NCBI GenBank assembly: GCA_021814855.1
Contig: JAKAHQ010000005.1
Coordinates: 1-17,821, forward strand
Direction: 5' to 3'
DNA from: Bacteroidota bacterium
GTDB lineage: Bacteria; Bacteroidota; Ignavibacteria; Ignavibacteriales; Melioribacteraceae
Length of the DNA: 17,821 nt
Shown: positions 6,082 through 15,169 of the stretch, piece by piece
How positions within the stretch are numbered: position 1 is the first letter of the stretch
How the letters are laid out: every line of letters starts with the position of its first letter
Notes under the pieces: generated by a model
Databases searched by the model: none
Told to the model about the DNA's origin: nothing
The model's input: only the letters and a program-made list of their open reading frames with translations
Position numbers and translations under genes: made by a program

Positions 6082-6870
6082 ATGAAATCGATTACCGAAT
6101 TTGGGAAGATGAAAGCCAAGAAAGAAAAAATTTCCGTTGTAACATGTTACGATTTTTGGTCTGCTAAAATAATCGACAGCAGCAATATAGACGCAGTCCT
6201 TGTTGGCGACAGCTCCGCCATGGTTATGCACGGCTTCGAGACGACAATTAATGCGACGACGGATATGATGTGTTACCAGGTTTCTTCAGTTAAAAGAGGA
6301 GTAAAAAATAAATTAATCATTGCCGATCTCCCCTTTCTTATTCATCGTAAAGGAGCGAAAGAATTTTACAACTCGGTCGATCTATTAATGAAGAGCGGGA
6401 CCAACGCGGTTAAAATAGAAGGCGCCTCGGGGAACTTAGACTTAATTAAAGAACTTGTCGAGTCAGGTATACCTGTAATGGGGCACCTGGGATTAACTCC
6501 GCAGTCAATCTTTCAACTCGGCGGGTACAAAATTCAGGGTAAGGATAACAGTTCTTCGGAAAAAATTTTTAACGACGCTTTGTTGTTAGAAAACTCAGGA
6601 TGCTTTGCAATAGTGCTGGAAATGGTTCCATCCCCACTCGCTAAAAAAATCACGGATGAATTGGCTATTCCAACTATCGGAATCGGCGCCGGACCCGATA
6701 CGGACGGACAAGTATTGGTTCTTCATGATTTGCTCGGACTAAACAAAGATTTCAACCCCAAATTTGTCCGTAAATATCTTAACGGTTACGAAGAAATTTT
6801 ATCGGCGCTAAACAATTACACACGAGACGTTAAAGACAATAATTTTCCATCCGAAGAGGAAAGCAACTGA
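6082..6870 (+). CDS. panB: 3-methyl-2-oxobutanoate hydroxymethyltransferase PanB
   Basis: Transfers a hydroxymethyl group from methylenetetrahydrofolate to 2-ketoisovalerate to make ketopantoate, the first committed step to pantothenate. The 262 residues match the family. Mg2+ and substrate residues are in place: Asp43 in VGDS, Asp82 in ADLPF, Glu113 in KIEG, and the catalytic-base candidate Glu180 in VLEMVP. MGHLGLTPQS (133-142) and GIGAG (200-204) are also family blocks. AGAGG at 6071-6075 is six bases before the ATG. It is the first gene of the cofactor cluster, and its TGA overlaps the panC ATG by one base. No ketopantoate reductase gene (panE) is in the window. Confidence 0.97.
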   Translation: MKSITEFGKMKAKKEKISVVTCYDFWSAKIIDSSNIDAVLVGDSSAMVMHGFETTINATTDMMCYQVSSVKRGVKNKLIIADLPFLIHRKGAKEFYNSVDLLMKSGTNAVKIEGASGNLDLIKELVESGIPVMGHLGLTPQSIFQLGGYKIQGKDNSSSEKIFNDALLLENSGCFAIVLEMVPSPLAKKITDELAIPTIGIGAGPDTDGQVLVLHDLLGLNKDFNPKFVRKYLNGYEEILSALNNYTRDVKDNNFPSEEESN

Positions 6871-7634
6871 TGACAAAGATTATCAAGTCGGTTAATGAAT
6901 GGAAGCTCATGAGAAAAAATTTTCGAAATGAAGAAAGAACGGTTGGCTTTGTCCCCACTATGGGCGCACTGCACAAAGGCCACGAATCGTTAATACGAAA
7001 ATGCGTCGAGCAAAACGATGTCTCCGTGATAAGCATTTTTGTAAACCCAACTCAATTTAACGATTCCAACGATTTTAAAAACTATCCCATAATGCTTGAT
7101 AATGATTTGGAAGTCCTCGAAGAAAATAGAGCGGATTTTCTCTTCTCACCGCAGTATAAAGAGATTTATGCGGATAACTACAATTACAAGGTTATCGAAA
7201 ATAATTTCAGCAAGATTCTGTGCGGGGAATTTAGGCCCGGCCACTTTGAAGGTGTACTTACAGTTGTTATGAAATTACTGAATATTATTTCTCCTGAAAA
7301 AGCATATTTCGGCGAAAAGGATTTTCAGCAGTACAAACTGATTGAGCAAATGTGTAAAGCGTTTTTTATCGATACCGAAATAATTCAATGTCCGACTGTT
7401 AGAGAAGGAGACGGCTTGGCAATGAGTTCGCGGAATCTTCTTCTAACCAAAGAAGAAAGAATGCGAGCCGCGGAATTTCCAAGATTACTTTTGTCGCACA
7501 AGCTGCCGAACGAGATAAAAGCAGAACTTGAAAATTCCGGTTTCAAAGTTGATTATATAACCGAGGTGAACGGCAGACGATTCGGAGCGGTTCATCTTGG
7601 TAAAGTGAGGTTGATAGATAATGTCCCGCTATAA
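6870..7634 (+). CDS. panC: pantoate-beta-alanine ligase PanC (short C-terminal domain)
   Basis: Joins pantoate and beta-alanine using ATP through a pantoyl-adenylate. The N-terminal nucleotidyltransferase domain is complete: PTMGALHKGH (29-38), FVNPTQFN (57-64), CGEFRPGHFEGV (118-129), FGEKDFQQ (147-154), and AMSSRN (184-189). The C-terminal domain is short: about 65 residues follow SSRN, against about 100 in E. coli PanC as I recall it. Yet it ends in the conserved RLIDN (247-251), so the loss is internal rather than a frameshift. At 254 residues the protein is shorter than the usual 280 or so. It overlaps panB by 1 base and coaBC by 14, implying translational coupling. Confidence 0.95.
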   Translation: MTKIIKSVNEWKLMRKNFRNEERTVGFVPTMGALHKGHESLIRKCVEQNDVSVISIFVNPTQFNDSNDFKNYPIMLDNDLEVLEENRADFLFSPQYKEIYADNYNYKVIENNFSKILCGEFRPGHFEGVLTVVMKLLNIISPEKAYFGEKDFQQYKLIEQMCKAFFIDTEIIQCPTVREGDGLAMSSRNLLLTKEERMRAAEFPRLLLSHKLPNEIKAELENSGFKVDYITEVNGRRFGAVHLGKVRLIDNVPL

Positions 7635-8853
7635 TATTTTATTTAAGATAACCGGTTCGATCGCGACTTATAAAAGTGCGGCGCTTATTTCAAAACTTGT
7701 ACAAAGCGGTTGCGACGTTCGGGTTGTTGTTTCCGAATACGCACTCAAATTTATTGGAACAGCGACACTTGAAGGATTAACCGGCAAGCAAGTTTATACC
7801 GATTCATTTGCGGCTAACCAGGTGATGAGTCACATCGATCTTGTGAAGTGGGCCGATCTTACAATTCTTTGTCCCGCAACCGCCAATACAATTAACAAAA
7901 TGGCAAGCGGCATCGGGGACAATTTACTTACGTCTTTATTCTTAGCGCACGATTGGTCGAAGCCGTACTTAATTGCCCCGGCAATGAATACAAAAATGTA
8001 TAATCATCCGGCAACAAAAGAGTCTCTGGAAAAATTAGCGGGTTGGGGCGTTAAGATTCTCCCTGTAGAAGAAGGATATCTTGCTTGCGGCGATACCGGC
8101 AGCGGCAAACTGCTTGAACCGGAAGAAATTTACAAAATAATTTTCGAAACACTTGAGCAGAAAAAACAAACCGGTGCAAACAAGAAAATATTAATCACGT
8201 CGGGCGGAACAAGAGAATCAATTGACGGCGTGCGATTCATTTCCAACCTAAGCACCGGCAAGACAGGCGCTGCCATAGCAAATTATTTTTCCGGCAACAA
8301 TTGCGAAGTAACTTTTCTTCGCGCGGCGGAATCTGCTTTACCGCTCGCCAAATGTGAAATTGTTGACTACGTTTCTTTCAGTGATTTGAACGACAACCTA
8401 AAAACTTTACTTTCATCAAACAGCTACGACGCTGTTATTCATCTTGCCGCTGTCAGCGATTATTCTCCCGTTTCGCTTAAACAAAATGAAGACGCTTACA
8501 AATTGCCGCTTCATCAAAAAATCGGTTCCGATTCGGATACACTGACAATCTCGCTGAAGAAAAACCCTAAGATAGTTGAGATGCTAAAATCATATTCTCT
8601 TAATAAAAATATTTTGTTGATAGGATTTAAACTTACAAGAAATGCCAGTACAAAAGAGAGGATTGACTCGGTTCAAAGAATGTTTGATAAATCTGCTGTC
8701 GATTTAGTTGTGGCGAATGATATTGAGGACAGAAATGAAAAAGGCGTACAGACAAATTTTAAAATTTTTGACCGTGAACTAATATCTGTTGACTGCGCAA
8801 CGGTTGAGGATCTTTCGAAGAAATTACACGAAATAATCGAGGGTACAAAATGA
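7621..8853 (+). CDS. coaBC: bifunctional phosphopantothenoylcysteine decarboxylase/phosphopantothenate-cysteine ligase CoaBC
   Basis: Catalyses the second and third steps from pantothenate to CoA. The N-terminal CoaC flavodoxin-like (FMN) domain (about 1-180) has GSIATYKS (12-19), the catalytic His71 in SHID, the [13 protein letters not shown] block with Asn123 (120-132), and Cys156 in ACGDTGSGK. The C-terminal CoaB domain (about 187-410) has [18 protein letters not shown] (192-209), STGKTG (211-216), AAVSDY (276-281) and LKKNPKI (312-318). The 410 residues match the family. It overlaps panC by 14 bases, and its TGA overlaps the coaX ATG in ATGA. Both domains look intact. Confidence 0.97.
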   Translation: MSRYNILFKITGSIATYKSAALISKLVQSGCDVRVVVSEYALKFIGTATLEGLTGKQVYTDSFAANQVMSHIDLVKWADLTILCPATANTINKMASGIGDNLLTSLFLAHDWSKPYLIAPAMNTKMYNHPATKESLEKLAGWGVKILPVEEGYLACGDTGSGKLLEPEEIYKIIFETLEQKKQTGANKKILITSGGTRESIDGVRFISNLSTGKTGAAIANYFSGNNCEVTFLRAAESALPLAKCEIVDYVSFSDLNDNLKTLLSSNSYDAVIHLAAVSDYSPVSLKQNEDAYKLPLHQKIGSDSDTLTISLKKNPKIVEMLKSYSLNKNILLIGFKLTRNASTKERIDSVQRMFDKSAVDLVVANDIEDRNEKGVQTNFKIFDRELISVDCATVEDLSKKLHEIIEGTK

Positions 8854-9638
8854 TATTATGCATCGATGTTGGTAATACTCAAATTCACGGGGGTATCTTT
8901 AAAGGCGACGAGCTTGCAATCCAATTCCGGAAAACTTCGCGGCAGCAATTTTCTTCCGATGAATTCGGAATTTTCCTTCGAAGCGCGTTAAGAGAAAATG
9001 ATATTGAACAAACCGGCATCAAAGGAATTTCCATTTGCAGTGTTGTGCCGGATTTAAACCACTCGCTTCGCAGCGGCTGCATAAAATATTTCGGCATCGA
9101 TCCGTTTTTTCTTAAAGCCGGAGTAAAGACCGGATTAAAAATAAAATACCGCAATCCGCTTGAAGTGGGCTCCGACAGAATTGCCAACGCCATTGCAGCC
9201 GTTAAGATGTTCCCGAACCAAAACATTATCGTCGTAGATTTCGGAACGGCTACAACATTTTGCGCAATTAGCAAAGCTAAAGATTACCTCGGCGGAATAA
9301 TTCTTCCCGGCATTCGAATTTCCATGGAAGTTCTTGAAAGCCGCGCGGCCCAGCTCCCAAGTGTCGAAATCAAAAAAACAGAAACCGTGCTTGGAAGATC
9401 GGCTGTCGAAAGTATTCAATCCGGTTTATTCTACGGTCATGTTGGAATTGTCAAAGAACTTAAATCGAGAATAACTAAAGAAGTATTCGGCGACGGCGAA
9501 CCTGTTGTAATCGGAACCGGCGGATTTTCAAGCTTGTTCGAAAACGAAGGGCTGTTCAATCTTACATTTCCAACGCTGGCGTTAAAGGGTTTACACCTCG
9601 CTTACTATTTAAATATATCCGATGAAAAGGAAAAATAA
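8850..9638 (+). CDS. coaX: type III pantothenate kinase CoaX
   Basis: Phosphorylates pantothenate, the first step of CoA synthesis. It belongs to the ASKHA-fold type III enzymes, which differ from E. coli-type CoaA. Motifs are DVGNT (6-10), [11 protein letters not shown] (107-117, with Asp109 the likely catalytic base), DFGTATTF (130-137), GGIILPG (148-154) and IGTGGF (221-226). The 262 residues are normal. It overlaps coaBC by four bases and panD by one (TAATG). Oddly, the cluster encodes CoA steps one to three with kinase and decarboxylase-ligase in reverse order; coaD and coaE are not in the window. Confidence 0.96.
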   Translation: MILCIDVGNTQIHGGIFKGDELAIQFRKTSRQQFSSDEFGIFLRSALRENDIEQTGIKGISICSVVPDLNHSLRSGCIKYFGIDPFFLKAGVKTGLKIKYRNPLEVGSDRIANAIAAVKMFPNQNIIVVDFGTATTFCAISKAKDYLGGIILPGIRISMEVLESRAAQLPSVEIKKTETVLGRSAVESIQSGLFYGHVGIVKELKSRITKEVFGDGEPVVIGTGGFSSLFENEGLFNLTFPTLALKGLHLAYYLNISDEKEK

Positions 9639-10027
9639 TGCAGCGCACTTTGTTAAAATCGAAAATACACAGAGCAACGGTTACCGGCGCGGATATTGAT
9701 TATGAAGGGTCGATCGCGATTGATCAAAATATTTGCCGGCAAGCCGACCTGGCCGAGTTTGAGAAAGTCGACATATACAACGTTACAAACGGAAATCGTT
9801 TTTCTACTTATGTGATTTACGGAAAAGAAAACGAGATTAGTTTAAACGGCGCAGCTGCGCGTCTTGTTCACAAAGGAGACGTAATAATAATCGCGTGTTA
9901 TTCAAACTATAACGAAGATGAAATTCTAAATCATCAACCGGTTGTACTTCTCATGAACCATGATAATTCGATAAAAGAGATTATCAAAAAAGATCCGCAA
10001 CAGACAAAAGGTTCAACAGCAGCATAA
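9638..10027 (+). CDS. panD: aspartate 1-decarboxylase PanD (pyruvoyl type)
   Basis: Makes beta-alanine from L-aspartate for PanC. The 129-residue proenzyme should cleave itself between Gly24 and Ser25 (YEGS), turning Ser25 into the pyruvoyl group. The residues known from the E. coli enzyme are conserved at the same numbers: Lys9, His11, Tyr22, Arg54 and Tyr58. NGAAARLVHKGD (70s-80s) is another family block. The start overlaps the coaX stop by one base. A gap of 23 bases then separates it from nadB, the end of the pantothenate/CoA block. Maturation may need an accessory factor in some bacteria; none is seen here. Confidence 0.97.
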   Translation: MQRTLLKSKIHRATVTGADIDYEGSIAIDQNICRQADLAEFEKVDIYNVTNGNRFSTYVIYGKENEISLNGAAARLVHKGDVIIIACYSNYNEDEILNHQPVVLLMNHDNSIKEIIKKDPQQTKGSTAA

Positions 10028-10050
10028 ATTTTTGATGCGAAAGAAAAGCA

Positions 10051-11643
10051 ATGAAAGAAAACAAATTTGACTTCATAATTATTGGCGCCGGTTTAGCAGG
10101 TCTGTACGCGGCGCTCAACGCTTCAAGGCATGGAACGGTTGCCCTTATTACTAAAACAACCCTCGAAGTAAGCAACTCTTACCTTGCACAGGGCGGAGTT
10201 GCGGCAGCTATGGCGGAAGACGATTCACCCGGGCTTCATGTTGATGATACTCTTAAGGCCGGCCGCGGCTTGTGCAATCACGACGCTGTTAGGATTTTGA
10301 TTAATGAAGGAAGACAGATTATTCAATCATTGATCGACGACGGAATGCCCTTCGATATTTACGGTGGAAAGATCTCATTCGGATTGGAAGGCGGACATTC
10401 AAAAAGAAGAGTGCTTCACGCCGGCGGCGATTCCACCGGCAAAGAACTTGTTAACTTTATTTTGCCTCTTGTACTAAAAGAAAAGAAAATTAAACTCTTC
10501 GAAAATGTTTTAGTGTACGAACTAATTGGACATGAAGGAAACTGCGAGGGCATTGGCTGTTTCGACCTTGACAGGCAAACATCATTTAATATCTACGGCA
10601 GCAGTACAATAATTGCATCCGGCGGTGCGTCAGCAATTTATTCGAGAACCACAAACCCGCCGTCATCTGTAGGCGAAGGAATTTATCTCGCTTACAACAT
10701 CGGCGCCGAAATTGAAAGTATGGAGTTCATCCAATTCCACCCAACGGCATTTTACTCCGAACGAGGAGACACTTTTTTAATTTCCGAAGCAGTCCGCGGC
10801 GAGGGGGCTTATCTTGTAAATTATGAAGGAAAAAGATTTTTAGAAAATTGGAATTCGCACGAACTCTCTCCCCGCGATGTTGTATCGGAGGCAATCTTTC
10901 TTGAAATGCAGCGCAGCGGAATGTCGAATGTATTTTTGAAGCTCAATCATCTCGATCCGGCGATGATCAAAAAAAGATTCGGCTCCATATATGAGGAGGC
11001 GCTCAAAAATAATATCGACATTACAAAAGACTTGGTGCCGATTGCGCCTGCCGCGCATTACATGGTGGGTGGAATTAAAACGGGCCTCAACGGAGAGACA
11101 AATATTAACCGTCTTTACGCAATTGGAGAAACCGCATCAACCGGGGTTCACGGCGCAAACCGTTTGGCAAGCAACTCTTTGCTCGAATGCCTTGTGTTTG
11201 CGCAAAGAGCGGTTGAACATGCCGCGGTGAATTTGCTTTCTTCATTGCACTCATCACAAAACAACCGCGAACTTTTTTTGTATGAACCTAACCGAGATAA
11301 ATATAATTCTATCAGAAGTAACATTGGAAACATAATGTGGGATAACGTCGGTATAGTTAAAACCAAATCGTCCCTGGAAAAAGCATTAACCGGAATCTCC
11401 GGGATTAAGAATTCAATTGAACAGGCATATAACGAATACTATAATTATAAAATACAAAGTCTAATCGGCGTTGCAGAAATGATTATTAAATCCGCTTTGA
11501 TTAGGGAAGAAAGCCGCGGCTGCCATAACCGGTCGGATTTTCCAAATGAAAATTCCAACCTCCTAAAGACAAGTATTATAAAGAAAGGAAGCGGACCTTT
11601 ATTTGGCGAACTGCAAAACTCACTGGATAAAAAATGCGGATAG
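10051..11643 (+). CDS. nadB: L-aspartate oxidase NadB
   Basis: FAD enzyme that oxidises L-aspartate to iminoaspartate, the substrate for NadA, with oxygen or fumarate as acceptor. At 530 residues it is full length. It has the FAD-binding GAGLAGLYAAL (12-22), SYLAQGGVAAA (43-53), EGGHSKRRVLHAGGDSTG-like active region (113-130), FIQFHPTAFY, the LSPRDVVSEAI segment, and the C-terminal GETASTGVHGANRLASNSL FAD block, followed by the helical domain. It belongs to the succinate dehydrogenase/fumarate reductase flavoprotein superfamily, but nadC and nadA beside it settle the role. The ribosome binding site is weak. Its end overlaps nadC by 10 bases. Confidence 0.97.
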   Translation: MKENKFDFIIIGAGLAGLYAALNASRHGTVALITKTTLEVSNSYLAQGGVAAAMAEDDSPGLHVDDTLKAGRGLCNHDAVRILINEGRQIIQSLIDDGMPFDIYGGKISFGLEGGHSKRRVLHAGGDSTGKELVNFILPLVLKEKKIKLFENVLVYELIGHEGNCEGIGCFDLDRQTSFNIYGSSTIIASGGASAIYSRTTNPPSSVGEGIYLAYNIGAEIESMEFIQFHPTAFYSERGDTFLISEAVRGEGAYLVNYEGKRFLENWNSHELSPRDVVSEAIFLEMQRSGMSNVFLKLNHLDPAMIKKRFGSIYEEALKNNIDITKDLVPIAPAAHYMVGGIKTGLNGETNINRLYAIGETASTGVHGANRLASNSLLECLVFAQRAVEHAAVNLLSSLHSSQNNRELFLYEPNRDKYNSIRSNIGNIMWDNVGIVKTKSSLEKALTGISGIKNSIEQAYNEYYNYKIQSLIGVAEMIIKSALIREESRGCHNRSDFPNENSNLLKTSIIKKGSGPLFGELQNSLDKKCG

Positions 11644-12485
11644 ATAAAAAAGAAATTGAAAGAATTGTCGCCAAAGCTTTAAAGGAAGATGTTGGTCCCG
11701 GTGACATTACTACAAAATCTATTGTAGCAAAAGACAAAAAGTCGCGCGCTTATTTCTACGCCAAAGAAAGCGGTGTTATTGGCGGGCTCAAAATTGCAAA
11801 ATCCGTTTTTAAAAAATTAGACGGCAAAACCAATTGGACGAGTTTTGTTCAAGACGGGGATAAAGTAACCGCGGGAACAAAGCTCGCCGAAGTTAAAGGT
11901 TCATACCGTGTTTTGCTCACCGGGGAAAGAACAGCGTTAAATATTCTGCAGCGGGTTTCCGGTATTGCAACATTAACTTCAATGTTTGTGGAACGAGTTA
12001 GCGGAACAAACGCAAAAATTCTTGATACGCGTAAGACAGCGCCTGGACTACGACTGCTCGATAAATATGCGGTCAAAGCCGGAGGCGGCACAAACCACCG
12101 TATTGGCCTCTATGATATGATCCTAATCAAGGACAATCATATTAAAGTTGCGGGAAGTATAAACGCAGCCGTTAAACAGGTTAAAAAGCATCTCGGCAAA
12201 AAAATAGCCGTGGAAGTTGAAACCACTTCCCTCGAAGAAGTAAAAGAAGCGCTCGATTCAAGGGCAGATATTATCATGCTGGATAACATGAGCAACGATA
12301 TGATGCGGGAAGCGGTAAAATTAATTAACGGCAAAGCTAAAGTTGAAGCGTCCGGAAAGGTGAACTTGGAAAATGTCCTTAGTATTGCAGAGACCGGTGT
12401 GGATTTTATTTCCGTCGGCGCCTTAACCCACTCTGCAAAAGCGCTCGACATCAACATGAAATTTGAAAACCAGAAAGAATTATGA
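11634..12485 (+). CDS. nadC: nicotinate-nucleotide pyrophosphorylase (quinolinate phosphoribosyltransferase) NadC
   Basis: Converts quinolinate and PRPP to nicotinate mononucleotide with loss of CO2. The 283 residues are normal. Motifs: EDVGPGDITT (18-27), GERTALNILQRVSG (97-110), DTRKTAPGLR (131-140), GGGTNHRIGL (150-159), IKDNH (165-169), VEVE (193-196), LDN (216-218), EASGKV (238-243) and SVGALTHS (260-267), which together carry the basic quinolinate- and phosphate-binding residues. It starts inside the end of nadB (10-base overlap) and ends in an ATGA overlap with nadA. The block order is nadB-nadC-nadA, while the reaction order is B, A, C. Confidence 0.97.
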   Translation: MRIDKKEIERIVAKALKEDVGPGDITTKSIVAKDKKSRAYFYAKESGVIGGLKIAKSVFKKLDGKTNWTSFVQDGDKVTAGTKLAEVKGSYRVLLTGERTALNILQRVSGIATLTSMFVERVSGTNAKILDTRKTAPGLRLLDKYAVKAGGGTNHRIGLYDMILIKDNHIKVAGSINAAVKQVKKHLGKKIAVEVETTSLEEVKEALDSRADIIMLDNMSNDMMREAVKLINGKAKVEASGKVNLENVLSIAETGVDFISVGALTHSAKALDINMKFENQKEL

Positions 12486-13420
12486 TGAATACAATTATTG
12501 AAGAAATAAATTATTTGAGAAAAGAGCGCAACGCAGCAATACTCGCGCATAATTACCAAATCGACGAGATTCAGGATCTTGCGGATTTTGTTGGAGACTC
12601 ATTAGGACTTTCGCAGCAAGCGGCAGAAACAGAGGCGGAGTTAATTGTCTTTTGCGGTGTGCACTTTATGGCAGAAACCGCTTCAATTATTTTTCCCGGT
12701 AAGCGCGTGCTTATTCCAAGCTTGGAAGCTGGATGTTCGCTTGCGTCAAAAATTACCGCTCAACAATTAAGGGAATGGAAAGAAAAATTTCCCGGCGCAG
12801 TAGTTGTCTCTTATGTAAACACTTCGGCGGAAGTTAAAGCCGAAAGCGATTACTGCGTTACATCTTCCAACGCGGTAAAAGTTGTTCAATCAATTCCGGC
12901 AGACAAGAATATTTTATTTCTTCCCGATAAATTCCTTGGAAATTATGTTGAGGCGGTTACAGGACGTAAAATGGAAATATGGAACGGCTCCTGTCATGTT
13001 CATGAAAAAATTGGAGATGTAAATTTTGATGAAGCTCGGGGGTCTCATCCGCAAGCGGAATTTTTGATTCATCCCGAATGCGGATGTTCTTCATCGTGCA
13101 TGCTGAAGTCGCAAGTTTTTTTCGACTGCAAAGACATTCATATTTTTTCTACGGAAGGAATGCTCAACTATGTCGAAAAATCCGATTCAAAAGAATTCGT
13201 GATTGCTACCGAGGTTGGCATTCTTCACCGTTTGAGGAAAATTAAACCGGAAGCTTCGTTCTTTCCGTTAAGCGAAAACGCTGTTTGCGAATACATGAAA
13301 ATGATAACGCTGGAAAACTTAAGAGATGCGCTTCTCTACGATCGATACGAAGTTAAAGTCCCGGAAAATATTGCCGAGCGGGCGCGGCTTCCGATAGAAC
13401 GAATGCTTCAATTGGTTTAA
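12482..13420 (+). CDS. nadA: quinolinate synthase NadA ([4Fe-4S])
   Basis: Condenses iminoaspartate with dihydroxyacetone phosphate to quinolinate using a [4Fe-4S] cluster. The 312-residue length fits the short three-domain form. The likely cluster cysteines are Cys85 (EAGCSLA), Cys171 (NGSCHVHE) and Cys269 (NAVCEYMK), one per domain as in the Thermotoga enzyme. HNYQ (23-26) and ATEVGILHRL (242-251) are also family motifs. Extra cysteines form CGC-SSSC at 200-206, whose role I do not know. Two adjacent ATGs (12482 and 12485) could start it. After it, 22 bases separate the NAD block from ribD. Confidence 0.96.
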   Translation: MMNTIIEEINYLRKERNAAILAHNYQIDEIQDLADFVGDSLGLSQQAAETEAELIVFCGVHFMAETASIIFPGKRVLIPSLEAGCSLASKITAQQLREWKEKFPGAVVVSYVNTSAEVKAESDYCVTSSNAVKVVQSIPADKNILFLPDKFLGNYVEAVTGRKMEIWNGSCHVHEKIGDVNFDEARGSHPQAEFLIHPECGCSSSCMLKSQVFFDCKDIHIFSTEGMLNYVEKSDSKEFVIATEVGILHRLRKIKPEASFFPLSENAVCEYMKMITLENLRDALLYDRYEVKVPENIAERARLPIERMLQLV

Positions 13421-13442
13421 TTTGCAAATTATGTTTTAGAAA

Positions 13443-14546
13443 ATGAAAAATACCGAACATGAAAAATACATGAAGCTCTGTTTTGATCTTGCGTTAAAAG
13501 GAGCCGGACATGTCAGTCCCAACCCGCTTGTCGGCGCTCTGATAGTAAAAGATGGAGAAATAATATCCGCCGGTTATCATCAGCAATATGGCGGACTTCA
13601 CGCGGAAAGAAATGCAATTGACAATGCCAGAAAGGATTTGTCGGGCTCGACGTTGTATTGTAACTTTGAGCCGTGCATGCACACTGATAAACAAACTCCT
13701 CCATGCGTTCCGGCAATAATTTCTTACGATATAAAACGCGTTGTAATTTCGAACATCGATCCAAATCCAAAAGTAAAAGGAAGCGGAATAAAAATACTAA
13801 AGGATGCCGGCGTTGAAGTTATTTCCGGCGTTCTTGAGGAGGAGGGGCGGGAATTAAACCGTTTCTTTTTTAAATATATGGAGACCGGTCTGCCTTATAT
13901 AACCGTAAAGATAGCCGAATCATCCGACGGAAAAATTACCGCAGCCGAAGGAACACAAACCTGGCTTACCGGAGAGGAATCGAAAAAATTTGTTCACAAA
14001 CAAAGATCGTTTTATGATGCTGTGTTAATTGGAGCCGGTACAGTTAACATAGATAATCCGCAGCTAACAGTTCGCGAAGCAGGAGGAAGAAATCCTGCGC
14101 GGATTATCGTCGACGGGAATTTGAATTCTAATATTGAGGCAAAAATTTTTAACGATAAAGAAAGCAGAACTATTGTTTTTTGTTCGGTCTATGCCGACGA
14201 AAAGAAAAAATCCGCTTTCATAAAAAGGGGCGTGGAAATAATTGATTTTGAAACTGGCAGCGACAATCGAATCAATCTTTTACAAATGATGCAAAAAATA
14301 TCCGAGATGAGAATTCTTTCTCTCTTAGTTGAAGGCGGCGGAAAAATTTTCAACCGGTTTGTCTCGCAACGTTTGTTTGATGAACTCTTTGTATTACAAG
14401 CTCCGGCAAATCTAAACGGAGGCATCGACTCCATCACAATTGACAAAATGGAAAATCTATATCTGCTCAGTCAAGAAAAATTAGGCGATGATATTTTAAC
14501 TATCTATAAACCAGGGAACAGAAAATATGTTCACGGGACTAATTGA
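13443..14546 (+). CDS. ribD: bifunctional riboflavin deaminase/reductase RibD
   Basis: Deaminates and reduces the pyrimidine product of GTP cyclohydrolase II, early in riboflavin synthesis. The deaminase domain (1-150) has SPNPLVGA (25-32), the HAE zinc/catalytic motif (His53, Glu55) and the zinc cysteines Cys78 and Cys88. The loop between them (CMHTDKQTPPC) is one residue longer than in E. coli or B. subtilis RibD as I recall, and lacks the usual Gly-Lys/Arg. The reductase domain (about 155-367) has VKIAESSDGKIT, VLIGAGTVNIDNPQLTVR, NPARIIVDG and LLVEGGG. The 367 residues are normal. Its last 20 bases overlap ribE, so translation is probably coupled. Confidence 0.96.
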   Translation: MKNTEHEKYMKLCFDLALKGAGHVSPNPLVGALIVKDGEIISAGYHQQYGGLHAERNAIDNARKDLSGSTLYCNFEPCMHTDKQTPPCVPAIISYDIKRVVISNIDPNPKVKGSGIKILKDAGVEVISGVLEEEGRELNRFFFKYMETGLPYITVKIAESSDGKITAAEGTQTWLTGEESKKFVHKQRSFYDAVLIGAGTVNIDNPQLTVREAGGRNPARIIVDGNLNSNIEAKIFNDKESRTIVFCSVYADEKKKSAFIKRGVEIIDFETGSDNRINLLQMMQKISEMRILSLLVEGGGKIFNRFVSQRLFDELFVLQAPANLNGGIDSITIDKMENLYLLSQEKLGDDILTIYKPGNRKYVHGTN

Positions 14547-15168
14547 AGAAACCGGGAAAATAGAAAATACCAGACCCATTGCCGGCGGAGTAGAACTGAC
14601 AATAGCGGCAAAGAAAATCTTAAACGGATTGAGGAACGGAGATTCTGTTTCGATAAACGGAGTTTGCTTAACAGTGACTGAAATCTCTTCCGGCAATTTT
14701 TCAGTTGATGCCGTCGGCGAGACAATTTCCAAAACCACCATCGGTAAACTCTCGCCGGGAAGTATTGTAAACTTGGAAACCGCTCTGCAGCTATCGCAAA
14801 AATTAGGCGGGCACTTAGTTCAAGGACACGTTAACGGCATAGGCAGCATTTCCGAAATAAAAAAGCTCGGAGAAAATTTTTCATTATCTGTTGCGGTTCC
14901 AACCGAACTGGCTAAATACCTGATCAAGGAAGGATCGATAGCAGTTGACGGAATTAGTCTAACCATTGCCCAGACAACCGAGAACAAATGTACTTTTTCA
15001 ATTATTCCGCACACATGGAAGAATACTAATCTCAACACCAAAAAAGCCGGCGAGAAGGTAAATATCGAAATCGACGTCATTGCCAAATACGTGGAAAGAT
15101 TTTTATCGCACTCCAATCCGGACAAAGATAAAATAAATGAAGAATGGCTTCACAAACTAGGTTACTAA
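14527..15168 (+). CDS. ribE: riboflavin synthase alpha subunit
   Basis: Dismutates two 6,7-dimethyl-8-ribityllumazine molecules to riboflavin and the pyrimidine precursor. The 213-residue protein starts with the diagnostic MFTGLIEE. It has two lumazine-binding repeats (about 1-87 and 97-185): INGVCLT (43-49) is mirrored by VDGISLT (140-146), and [11 protein letters not shown] (94-104) opens the second. The start lies 20 bases inside ribD. Its stop is one base before the ribBA ATG. The symbol follows B. subtilis usage; in E. coli the same protein is RibC. Confidence 0.97.
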   Translation: MFTGLIEETGKIENTRPIAGGVELTIAAKKILNGLRNGDSVSINGVCLTVTEISSGNFSVDAVGETISKTTIGKLSPGSIVNLETALQLSQKLGGHLVQGHVNGIGSISEIKKLGENFSLSVAVPTELAKYLIKEGSIAVDGISLTIAQTTENKCTFSIIPHTWKNTNLNTKKAGEKVNIEIDVIAKYVERFLSHSNPDKDKINEEWLHKLGY

Positions 15169-15169
15169 T

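Noticed and set aside
5888..6085. A 65-codon TTG-start reading frame upstream of panB.
   Set aside because: No ribosome binding site, no recognisable protein, overlaps the panB start, and lies in a region of promoter and repeat signals.
8885..9274. A 129-codon minus-strand frame inside coaX.
   Set aside because: Antisense to an intact type III pantothenate kinase; no independent evidence of coding.
12137..12559. A 140-codon minus-strand frame across the nadC-nadA junction.
   Set aside because: Antisense to two well-supported enzymes with intact motifs; no family resemblance.
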